From NCBI GenBank assembly GCA_013396755.1, contig VWZF01002475.1, positions 124,001-188,000 on the forward strand: a stretch of DNA of 64,000 nt, written 5' to 3'. Shown here one piece after another: positions 52,060-62,895 of the stretch (position 1 is its first letter; each line of letters opens with the position of its first letter). The notes below the pieces were generated by a model. That model saw only the letters and a program-made list of their open reading frames with translations. It had not been told where the DNA came from and ran no database searches. Origin of the DNA: Sclerurus mexicanus (lineage: Eukaryota > Chordata > Aves > Passeriformes > Furnariidae). The translations under genes were made by a program, and so were the position numbers.

Positions 52060-54529
52060 ATACAGTGAAATAATATCGGGTGTAACGTGAAGTGACAGTC
52101 AAAATTACAGCTTTTCTCTTGCCGCAAGGGTACTTCTCTGCCAAGTATAGTAATATTGTTGTAGCAGTGTTCAAGGTTGTCAGCAGTTCTTGGTTACTCT
52201 GCAGAGAGCCATAACTGTGTGTGGAAGCAAGGAGCTTCCTGTCAAGGGAGATACTATAATTTTGATATATACTTGGTGGTGCCAAACTGCAATTAAATAG
52301 GAGGCGTTGGAAGAGGTTTTATTTAGCCAACTCAAATTTGTTGATTAATTAGTTAAAACAAACAAAAAATTCAAGAGGAAATCCTCCTCTTACACAAACA
52401 TAGTTAAATTATGAATTTATCTGCTCTTTGTCTCTGCTCGAAGTAGTGTGTTATTTTTATGGAATAAACTTTATTTCTGCTGGTGAATCTGGGATTGCTG
52501 AGGAGGTATAGAGCATACCGCTATTACTTAAAATATTATCTCTGAGGTTAATTATCTATCATAAAATTGTTTCAGGGGTTGTTACAAGCTTCAGTTTTTT
52601 TAGAGGTCAGCGTGGAAACTGTTCTCAAAAGCCTGTTTTTTTCAGGATGTGCTTTTGTCTCAGGACATCGACAAAACGTTGTCACAAAAATGTGTATTAT
52701 CATCCATATTGGAAGCAGTAAAGAATTTCTCCTATTTCCCCATGTTGAAAACGATGATAATGGTGTCAGCAGTTTTATTCAGTTGAAAACCATTTTTCTT
52801 GATGATTAGATTAAACAAAATGAGGTGGGGGAGAGAGTTCCTTTGGAAAGCATTGCTTTAAAGAAAGTCAGGACCTCTCCTGCTGTCCTTCAGCAGAATG
52901 CCAGGATGTAAACATACTTACATGATCTTACAACTTGCATGATGAAAATGAACTGTTATGCTAATATAACTGACTGAATGGTGCCTAAAATATTGCTTAG
53001 CCAAAACCCCTGTTGACTTTGATTGAATATTTTTCAAGGGGACGTGTGCTGATGCACCTGGAGGGGTCCTTCCATATCCTGTTCTCCGCTCTCTTCATCC
53101 CTGATTTCTGTAGGTCTCCGTAGGCTGTGCTGCCCGTGTGTGACTCGGGTGGCAGAATTGGCTGCTGCTTATGGCAGAGCAGAAGCCACAAAGGCTGGTG
53201 CTGATTTTTCAGATGGGTATATGAGGAAAGAGAATATAATTAAAGAAAATAAATCAGAAATAACTTTTCAGTATTTTTCTTTTAACTGTAGCTAAGGTAA
53301 ATTTCAAATGTTTTCTGTTGAGGAAATGAAATCCTCAAATGAAATGAAAGCAAGAAGCTTCCTGTAAAGTGTTTTTCTCAAAGAGAATTGGGTGCTCAGT
53401 GGGTGCCTTGCACAACTGGCATTAGTTGTTCCCCTCTTGTCTCAAGCATTCTTACTTATCCCAAAACACCCTGCAGGTGTGGAAATCCTATGTATAGACC
53501 CTGAGTATGGGCTGAAGATTATGGATGTGCTGGAGAGATCAAGTCATTGCTTCTGCCAGCACGTGGAGTGACCAATGGGTGAATGGAAGATGTAGCAGTA
53601 ATGTTTGTTATTGCACGGGGCCCATCCTTGCCCACAGGGCACATCTCTGACCCTGTGCAGAGTGCTCGTCCCGCTGCCTTGTGATGGCTGATTGGCCATA
53701 AGACATGGGAAAGGTTCTACAGAGCAAAACTTGTGAAATTACGGGAAATACCCGTAACACAACGTTTTCACCAATGTTTCTCTTCTTACCATCACTGAAG
53801 CCTTTCTTTTTTCCTGGTGGAGGGCAGCAAGCCAAGAATCTGAGCATGTTACCAGAGCTGATTTCCCCATTTTTTTTGTTGTGAATATATCATTTACTGG
53901 GGTATCATAAGATTTTGTATCTGTCACGTTTTCAGAATTTCCTCAGTCTGACCAGCTGTTCTGTTTAGAAGCAGCTGAAGTCTTTGTTTCTAGCTCTTTT
54001 GTGGCCACTTGAAATTTTGCTGTTTTCCTGTGCAGTCTTATCTCTTCAGTGCAGCAGCATCGGTGCTCAAGAGGTGACCATACAGTATCTGTATACAAGG
54101 CTGTATACCAGTCGACACCTCACTCAGCATCTTTAACCTGAGGGGTCTTAACATCCTGTGTGTGACAAAGCAATTTACCAAGTGTACATTCCTTCCAATA
54201 GCTGCATTAATATGTTGGGTCTTTTTTTAATTGAATAAATATATTACTCAGCAGGGCAGATTATTTTCTTTGTGGCCTTGCTGTTGCAATTTGAGAACAG
54301 ACACAATTTCCTTTTTGCTGATGAAGAAAGCAACATCTGTTCTCGGTTTCCTGCAGCTTTCCTTCAGACAATGCACTTAGATGCACAATTTGAATTCCTT
54401 CTGAAGAAATGGAAAATTAAAAATTTGACCCCTCCTTCAAAGCAGCGGTTACGCTGTGACAACAGTGGGTTGAGCTAAATTCAGCTATGTCAAGCAAGAA
54501 CTATAAAAGTAGATAGATTGCCCTCTAAG

Positions 54530-54790
54530 CTTCACTTTATTGGATATTGTAATTGACATATAGTTGTCATTTATAATCATCTGTCCATTCCTGTGAGTTG
54601 GGAGCAGTAAAGTTAATTGTGGCTGCTCATTTGCATTAATCTCACCTCTGAAGGGTACAGTAACCCATTAATATCATGTCATGATGAATTATCACAAATA
54701 ACATTGAACATATTGATTAATGATCTCTGAGATTTGTATCTCGTTAAAACATTTTGTTAGCTCTTTAAACTTTTAAGCAGACAGTCAATG
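54530..54790. promoter_or_regulatory. Candidate conserved non-coding element with POU/homeodomain motifs
   Basis: The block contains a perfect POU octamer joined to a TAAT core, ATTTGCATTAAT, at 54629-54640. Other homeodomain-type sites are TTGTCATTTATAATCA at 54564-54579, AGTTAATTGTGG, CCCATTAATATC, GATGAATTATCAC and TTGATTAATGATC. The partial palindrome TCATGTCATGA lies near 54677. This motif density is the highest I noticed in the intron outside the CpG-rich segment. Confidence 0.35.
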
Positions 54791-56399
54791 TGTGCGGGAG
54801 AGGTTTAGAGATCACCCACAGGGTGATGAAAAGTTATGGCATACATTTTGGGTCACTAATTAAAAATTGTTTAAAAGATTTCACTCCCTTTAAAAATGCT
54901 TTTTCCTTCTACAGGTGTAGATCTTGCAAGCTGTTTAATAACAACAATTGTCTTCTTATTGTTCCTTGCCTATAAAGATAGTAATTTCTATTAGAATTAG
55001 GATGACACAAGGAGAAAAAAGGAATAATCAGCTTTAGAAACTGCCATTGTTTCGTTAGTTTCTATTCTACAACAAGAATCATGCTCAGAGTAGCATATGT
55101 TTGTTTGTTAAAAACCATAGTTTCCTTCTATTTAAATTTTGTTGCTAATGCAAAACTTCTCTTGCTGGTTTAGCACTTGAAGTGACTTGGTTTTTTTCCC
55201 CTTCTGTTCTTTCTTTATGCATACAAATATATACATTAGGCTGAATGAAATCTCATCCAGTGGGTGGCCATGTAATTTGGAGTAGCTGATAATTAACTAC
55301 TTTACCATTTTGATAATTACCTGTTTAAATTTCTGTAAGCTAAGAAGTATAAAGACTTTAGGGAGGCAAGGAAATTTACAGCATGGTTCAAGGAGGTGAC
55401 TTAGCAGGATAGAAGTGACTCCTTTGCATATCTGAGTGTTGTGTTTTGAGAGTGTGTGAAATATGTAATGTTTTAAATCATTCAGTAGTCTGTCTTATTG
55501 CAAAGGTTTTTTTGTCTCCCTCCACATTGTTGCTGTATTTGAGTTGGTCATTTTAAATAAATCATAACTCTAGTGGGTCCTAGTTCTATATTCAAGAGAC
55601 TGTTTTCCCTTTCTTCTACCCGCAGTAAGCTGCCAGTGTAGTTATTCGAGGGGATACTACTCATCATAATAGTAATATTTCTTAAATTTTTTTTAATATT
55701 CTTGGCATTTCAGTTCCCAATTTTTCTTTCTTGAGTCTGAGAAGATGACTCACATATGCAGAATATTTTGGGTTAGAGCTGTTTTGTGTTTTCAGTGTCT
55801 TTCATTCTTTTACATGGGCAAAAACAAGGAGTGAGTCTGCTTTTTATTCTTCTGATAACATTGGTCCCTCTAAAGAACTAATCCTCACCTTTTTCTTCTA
55901 ATTATTGCCTTTGGTACCTAGAATGAAGTTCACACACTCTGCCAAATGTTGAAATAAACTAGTTTTGTAGAGGAGACTAATGTGAAGATTAGAGCAAGAA
56001 AAATCATCCTTTCTCCCTTGAAGATATGATGTGGCAAATCTTCACAGGTGTGCCATGACTTGTGCTGCTCTGGCCGTGTGCAGTGGCCAATTGTAGTGCA
56101 TCTCCTTTCCCCAGGCTGGGCTTTTTGTATGTGAACTAACACAATTTTAACTTATTTGCTAGCTTTTCCAGCCAACCCCTACAATCTTCTTTCAGTAATT
56201 CCTGAGAGTCCGTTTCCCTGGCACACGAGGCTGTAGAGTCAAGGATTATATTCTAGCTATAATTTATGATTAACTAGATTTATGGCTGAGATCCCAAAAC
56301 AGCCTCAGTACTGTGGCCAGAGGAATTAAAGCCAAAATGGAGACTATCAGTCTGAATTGTTTGCTTCTCTGGATTCCAGGAAAACTCTTAGTTATATTT

Positions 56400-56940
56400 G
56401 AAAAACAAAATCAAACCTAAAATCCAAACCAAATACGATTTGCCGTTGTGTAGCGATTCAATTTCATAGTAAGGAATTTAGCACTAAAACACATGAAGTC
56501 CTCAGCCTTTATAGCATGGAACTATTTAATTTAAAGCCTATTATCACCCAAAGGCGATGCAGTGAATAATGCACATTAGACCCTCTCCCTGCTCGAGCTG
56601 CCCCCTCCCCCTGCCGAACTGAAAGTGGTGGGGGACACACACAAGTAGGGTCCATTTTCACCCATGTATTAATCCTTACTCATTTTAAAAACCTGCTAAC
56701 GGAAATACTTCCATTCAGCTCATTAATCAATTGTGATTTTCATTCCCTTGTTTTGTAAAAGCTGTTGCAATAAATACTTTTTTCACAAAGCAAAAATCTA
56801 AGAGATGGATGCAGCAAGCGTAATTAATAGCACCCAGTTACAGAAGATCAGCAAGTTTGTGAGATTCACATGCTGCTTTACCATATGGCTGCCCAGTAGG
56901 CGAAAAATTTGATTAATGTTTTGAAGTAGGTTTTTTTCAG
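56400..56940. promoter_or_regulatory. Candidate conserved non-coding element (intron 5)
   Basis: The sequence is complex with few homopolymers. It includes CTATTATCACCCAAAGG, GCAGTGAATAATGCACATTAG, a C-rich patch around 56585-56615, ATTAATCAATTGTGATTT at 56722-56739 and CGTAATTAATAGCACCC near 56819. The TAAT cores and retained CpGs suggest a regulatory element. No open frame of note is present. Confidence 0.32.
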
Positions 56941-57531
56941 CAAATATTACAGCCCCAGATGAGGAATTTTACTTTCGAGTATTGTTAGATTTTACTAAAA
57001 TAACAGATCTTTTGATTTAAAGCTAAATAATATTTTGATCTCATGAAAAATCTACATGCAGGAGAATTACAGTCCTGCTGTATAAAGAATGGACCCTATA
57101 GCTTGTTTATAATTCAGCCAACAATAGTTAAATTTTTGTTTAATCTTATTTTTTCATAAGTTGGTTGAATTAAGATAGCAGTACAGGTGCATGTGTTTTG
57201 TATCAAGGATTGCCCCATCAAAAATAGACCTATACCAAAGCTAGCTGATTCATTCTAACTTGTCATGCTGTTCTCCTTTAGGTTTCCGTATGTAAAATCA
57301 AAGTTAAGCAGTTTAGTGATAAATTCAGAAAATAATACATGCTGCCTTCAGTAAAACATTGCTGCAAGTAATGGTACGTGAGCAAAATTCAGTGATGTTT
57401 TCATTTTGCTTCTAAGTCAGGAATTATTGTAACAATTGTAATTAGTTCTAAATCTACGGACCCCCTGCCACGTTTACCTGAAATGAAAGATATTTACAGA
57501 AATGCATCCAAAGAGTATCAGGACTTAGGCT

Positions 57532-57543
57532 CGAGAGCTCTCG
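57532..57543. repeat. 12-base palindrome CGAGAGCTCTCG
   Basis: A perfect palindrome with two CpGs, at the start of a small CpG-containing patch (about 57530-57660). Confidence 0.85.
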
Positions 57544-59688
57544 TGCAAAGCTGCCGCACAGCGGGAAGTTCTGCTCTTCTCACAAATTCTCAGTTTAATA
57601 CAAGGAGCATCAGCAGCTGGGACAGAACAGACTCGGGGTGCTGAGCCGAAATGGAGTGGAGAGCAGCTTTGAGTGGAAGTCTTGCTGAGCTTCCAGAATG
57701 CTGAAGATAAAACATTACCTAACACTGCTCTGCCACTCTGGTTTCTTCCAATTGCCGCAGGTGATGCTGAGGTTTAGAGACTGGTGGGATGATGCTAAGG
57801 CTGAAAGATGAGAATTTCTGCATTTAAAAACATGCGTTTTTGCATTGTTTTTCCCAGTTGTGTCGTCTTAGAAATTGGTGACTGATTGTAAGGGAGTGCT
57901 GTGTGAAAAAATCATTCTGATTCTGTACATACCCTCAAATCACAGATCTTGGCACAAAGTGCTTCTCTATAATGCTGATCTCAGGGCATGGAGTGAGAAC
58001 TCAAACCTAGCAATAAAATAAAGCTCAGTAAAAGTAAAAGCTTAAAAAACCTTAAAATAAAAGTTTTTTCAAACCAAAAGTTTCCCCCTTTGACAGCTCT
58101 AGGTAGTGCATGACCAGAGGGGCTGTCCAGCTGTGTTAGTTACTGGTGTTAAACATCAGAGGCAGGAAAATGGCCTATGAAGTTTTTTAAAGAAAATCTT
58201 AAAATGAAGCATAGCTGAGGTAGTGAAATGATGGTTATTACTTCTGGAGAATACAAATGTCACAATAACTTGTGCTTAGATTCCTAGGCAGCTAACAGAT
58301 GACACAGCAATGTGAACAAATCCATACCTTTAATATCGAAGGATAGATTAGCTTGTTTTATTCTTTTGAGACAGGACAGTTAATTAATTGATAGAGGCTG
58401 CCCAGCCTTGTGCTCTTGGAAGATTGCCTCTAGAAATCTGTTTTCCTGAATATTATCAATTTTTACAATTTGCACAAAGTAGGAACATTTTTATTAGTGC
58501 ATTTTCCATGTATTATCTTTTTTGTCATCTATATCAGTTACTCTCCTGCCAGTGATTTATTTCTAATAAGAGCCCACTTTATGCTAGAAATCAATGTAAA
58601 ACGTACCGGTGTTTCCCTTAAGCTGTGACTAAACTACATGCTGATGTGTGATTGAATTATACCTCTGGATGCAAATATGACTTAATCTGAATGAATGGAG
58701 GGTGTTTGGGATGTTATTGGAATTGTCACACGTTGCTTGACTTTTTAATTCTGTAAATAAAGGAAAACATTGGCTCTTTCCTGTAACGTTTTTAGCTGTT
58801 TCTGAGTTGCTGTTCTGCTTAAACCTGTGGGGAAGGTCTGTAAGGGATTGTCTGTAGGAAGAGGCTGTAGAGTGGTCACTTTAAAAGGCTCCTCAGTGCA
58901 GTACTTTGAATTTTCAATCACACACATAATTCAAAGGTAGTCTAACTTTCAGTGTTGGGCTTAAGTCTGTTCAGTTAAATGGAGAAAAATGACTGACATA
59001 AGGAATGAGTTATTGATTTATTGTAGGGAAATGACTTCTGTAATATAGGAAGTATGGTAAAAGGAACAGCTTAATTATTTAGGGGACACCATTGAAAAAA
59101 GCGCTTTTGCAGCACTGCAAATTGTCTAAATAGGAGTTGTATAGCAGGGGTTTCTAATAATTCTTTCTCAAAGACAAACTGCAGTGGTTTATTTTTTCCT
59201 CGTAAGATGGAGCTCATCTGGTTGTTTAAAATAGTTTTGTGTTTGTGCAGTTGAGGCAGAAAAGCAGACAACCAAATAATTTTGTTCTTAACCCTAAAGG
59301 CACGGCAGCTTTTCGCTGGTGTTTCCCAGATATCTGCATTTTGTTTGTGCTTTGTGGAATCTTGGTGTCTAAGGGCTGGACAAAAAATAACATGCACTGA
59401 AAGTTATTCTGAAGCCCTTGTTTTTAATAGGTGACATGAACTTTTAAAATGTGAATTTATCGAATAAATATATGTGGCAGTTTGTATCTGTATGAGTAAA
59501 ATTTTTAAAATATGGCATTTGATGATTTATAAAATATCAGATAAGATATTTGCTTTGGCTTTTTCCATATGTTTTTGCTTTTGATTTAATGCTATTCTTT
59601 GCAGAAGGACGACAGTATCATGTTATTTTGACTGCAGCTCACAATTTTTGGCAGCATCTCAGATAAACAGAATATTTGTGGTTAATTG

Positions 59689-59704
59689 GTTGAACATGTT
59701 CAAC
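59689..59704. promoter_or_regulatory. 16-base perfect palindrome containing a p53-family half-site
   Basis: GTTGAACATGTTCAAC is its own reverse complement. The central GAACATGTTC fits the p53/p63/p73 half-site pattern RRRCWWGYYY exactly. No second half-site lies within 13 bases on either side, so a full response element is absent. Binding is unproven. Confidence 0.3.
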
Positions 59705-59819
59705 AATTATAATTATATTAAAACCTTAATGTGTTTGAACATTTGCCCACTGCGGGCTGCTAATATGTTCTAACTTAAATGTCTGTCTCTGACTGGAGTT
59801 AGTTTGTAGCTGGTTTTAT

Positions 59820-60480
59820 TGGAAGTATCTGTGCGAAGTTTAAAAGGCACATCTAATAACACGAGCCTATTTAAGAATTTGCCACCGTGTTCCATATAGA
59901 GGTGCTTGTTCTTAGAGATTTATAATCCAGTCTTTAAATTTCCAGTCCCCTTGACACTACGTATCTAAACTTCCAGTACTGCTGAAAAGAAATAGGAGTC
60001 AGTATTATTTTTATTGAGTACATTTTCAGGAATATTCATTCGCTTTTCTGTCGTAGATTTACAAATTAAATAACGAGTTGGAAGCTTCTCCACTTCTGAT
60101 GTTTTAAATCCAAAATGCGATTTATATTTGCTACTGCACTCGGCAATAGGCTGAGTACGTAGTGAATACAGGGGTTAGGCCCTGAATTTTCAGAGTGGTA
60201 ATGGAATTTTGAGTGCAGTCTGATAGATTTTTCAGTGCACAATCCTCTATTTTTGGTTTGTTTTTAAACTTCCAAACAGAAATGCCAATCTAGTCTTGCT
60301 CCAGAGTTGTTGTTGTTATTGTAGGGGAGGTAAATAGCGCTGGGTTTGACTTAAAAGCTTTGGCACTCGATTACCTGAAGAATCACCATTGCTTTGTGTG
60401 GATGATACCCTGCAGCTCTAAAAAATAGAGGCAATTACGCTTGCAGCCCCTTGTTTTAATTGAGTGAGGCATAATGACTT
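59820..60480. promoter_or_regulatory. Candidate conserved non-coding element (intron 5)
   Basis: This block retains CpGs across A+T-rich sequence (TGTGCGAAG, ACACGAGCC, CACCGTGTT, CTACGTATC, CATTCGC, CTGTCGTAG, AACGAGTTGG, AATGCGATT, CTCGGCAATAGG, GTACGTAGTG). It also has TTTTAATTGAGTGAGG near 60454. There is no repeat match or coding signal; the regulatory role is inferred. Confidence 0.3.
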
Positions 60481-61611
60481 CTCTTCTCTAATGCTCCTTG
60501 GACTCAAAGCTGCGCTTGAGAGGCTCCCCGGGGACCTGCAGCGTAGCCTTTCCCCAGCACATTTTTTGGGGAAAGTAGCTGAATGGAGGGGTCAGCCAGA
60601 GGCTGAAGCTGGCACAGCAGGAAGCAAGAACCAGAACCAGCTCTGTCCCCGAGGATGTTCAGCCTGAATTCTGGTTGCGTTCAGGATTTTGTCCCGTGTG
60701 CTGGCTGGTGTTGAGCTCCAACCTTTGCGTTCTCCGCCTCTTCTCTTGTCCTGTTTTTCCACCTCAGCCCTTTCCCTCCCTCCTTCTGTTTCTATTGCAA
60801 GGAGGTCTTGCTGTTTATATGTTCAAATGCTAAACATTTTCTTATCTTTTGCCTGTTTTTCTTTTTAAAAAGTTAGATTCAGAGAGATATTTAGGGCATG
60901 GGTTCTTGTTTATGTTTCTGTCCTCAGAGAGCCTGCACTTTATCCCTTGAAAACCAGATGAATTTATTGCAGTAGTTTTGTCTTTCTGTTCCTGAGTTTT
61001 CATATCTCTAAAATTAATCTGGTTTTGCTCGTGGCCCTGGTAAAAGGATTTGAAAGATACTATAAGAAGAAAGAAAACCACTGAACACCTATTTATCTTC
61101 CATATAGCGTATGGAATAAATGTTGGGTTATTCTCCATGTTCTCTAGGCTAACTAAGGCCTCCTCAGGTGTGGACTGTGAATTGTGTCCACTTTGTTGAC
61201 GTGAGGGACTTGTGCAGAAAATCCACACTTTGCATTGGGGTGAGACTGAGAAAACTGGCGCAGGACTGGTGAGGAGTGGGATAGAAATGGAGGATAAATC
61301 CTGTGGAGTGACATCCCTGGGAATAAGAAGTGGTTTTAAGGGGAAAGAAGTTGGTGGCGAAGTGTGATGGAGGCCACCAAATCCCACCAGCTGTCTCTTT
61401 TCCAGTTAACCAAATCTGACTCTCTTTTGGTAGGATGGGTTTTAATGGCATTAGGTGCTTCTGATCCAGATAACTTTTGGAAAATTGGCCTGACAGTCTT
61501 CAGGGAAGTCAGCCTTGTAACTGTCCTCAGAGCTTTTTACTCTCCCAGGCAAAAACTGAGCCACTTTTTCGGAACTGAAACGGACCGGGGAGGATGTTCA
61601 GGGGGCAGAAT

Positions 61612-61643
61612 GACTCAAACAGAAATAGACTCAAATAGAAATA
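61612..61643. repeat. Tandem duplication, 16-base unit x 2
   Basis: GACTCAAACAGAAATA is followed directly by GACTCAAATAGAAATA, with one mismatch between units. Confidence 0.95.
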
Positions 61644-62877
61644 TTTAATTGTTTAGCTCCTGATTCAGCAACAGGATGGAAAACATGGCTGTTGGTGGAA
61701 CTCTAATGGAACAACAGCTCTGCAACCATTTCTCTTGGCCAAATTAGTCTCAGTTTCTTGTGAGAGTTAATTCCTCATAATCTTGGAACACATGGCTAAT
61801 GTCTGCCTCGGAGTATGGCTGAATTAAATCGTTCAGGGTTACCTGGTCAAACAGAATCTCTACTGTGTAAGTCCACACTAATAGTGGTTGGTTTTGTTTT
61901 TTCCTTTTTTGACTGCTGATATAAAAATATGACTTTCTCTTATTATTTTAATCTTTGCTTTTCTTCCTGCATGGATCATTTATTTGTGAACTGGTTATTT
62001 CAGTAAGGCCTCAAAGGTAATTTCATGGTTTATAGAATTTATATCTGAGGGTTTAATGAGGAAAACATACTGTTTTCTAACACATGAAATAGAGAATCTT
62101 TCATTAGACTTTTATTTTCCTTCTCTAATATTACATGTATATCAAGTTCAAAGCCTTGAATACACCTAAGTATAAAACTATTCCTTTCCTACACATGGGA
62201 AATATGAATGTTTGCGACTCAAAAATCAACACACACAGACTTAGGAGGTGATTTCATTTTTAATGAATCTACATGATATAAATGAGCTACTCTTCTGTTT
62301 GTGCATTGTGCTATAGTATACATTGGAAAATACAATAACAGTATATTACTTTTCTGTGATTTAGGTTAGGAATTAACGCATTCAAATGAATTTAAGAGCC
62401 TTGGGTGTAATTCATACAGGATGCAAGTCCCTCAGTAGACCTCTCATGAACATTATCAGATCCAATACAGTTTGTGTGGTCAAACAGATTAAAATTTGAC
62501 CAGCCCCCTCTTTCTGCCATTGATTAAACTCCAGAATCAGTTTGAGTGGCTTTATTCTTATTATTCTGTGTGAGGAAAACTAAGCAAAGGCAAGGTTTCT
62601 GTTTGGTATATTAATGAGTTAAAATGTACTGTTTTCAGTCTGCGTTTAGTTATGGCAGATCAGGTTGGAACTAAGACTGCCAAATATTAGATTTTCTTTT
62701 TTTTCCTTTCTAGGCACATTTTCTGAGAGCTTTCACTTTTATCTGGTGCAGAGTTCTCAATGCCCTTTCACTCCAAATCAGAGTCATTACCTACTGCCTG
62801 GATTGCGTTTGTTGTACGGCTCGTGCCTTCGATTTACAGTTGTGTAAACTCGAGGATGCTCTCAGCATCAGTTTGAT

Positions 62878-62895
62878 CTTTTGATGGATCAAAAG
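62878..62895. repeat. Short inverted repeat, 8-base arms
   Basis: CTTTTGAT-GG-ATCAAAAG forms a near-perfect palindrome with a two-base centre. It is too short to call an RNA hairpin gene. Confidence 0.8.

Larger units (their letters stand above)
47561..54529. other. Intron 5 stretch without recognised genes
   Basis: It contains the C9 and (GT)7 tracts. A short G+C-rich patch at about 47820-47920 begins with text loosely like an internal CR1 segment (AGAAGGTCGTGGAATCCATC), but this is too short to call. G+C-raised patches near 49430-49600 and 53040-53200 carry no recognisable coding or repeat signal. Confidence 0.55.

Noticed and set aside
51984..54579. Shared 16-mer TTGTCATTTATAATCA at 51984-51999 and 54564-54579
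   Set aside because: In 64 kb of A+T-rich DNA about one such chance pair is expected and the flanks do not match, so it is not evidence of duplication.
60842..61387. 181-codon open reading frame on the minus strand, the longest in the window
   Set aside because: No recognisable domain, Ser/Pro/Lys-rich composition and no splice or promoter context. A rough estimate gives a few tenths of such frames expected by chance in 64 kb of this composition.
61594..61608. Possible CTCF site (TCAGGGGGCAGA)
   Set aside because: The core half fits but the upstream CCAS half of the motif is missing.
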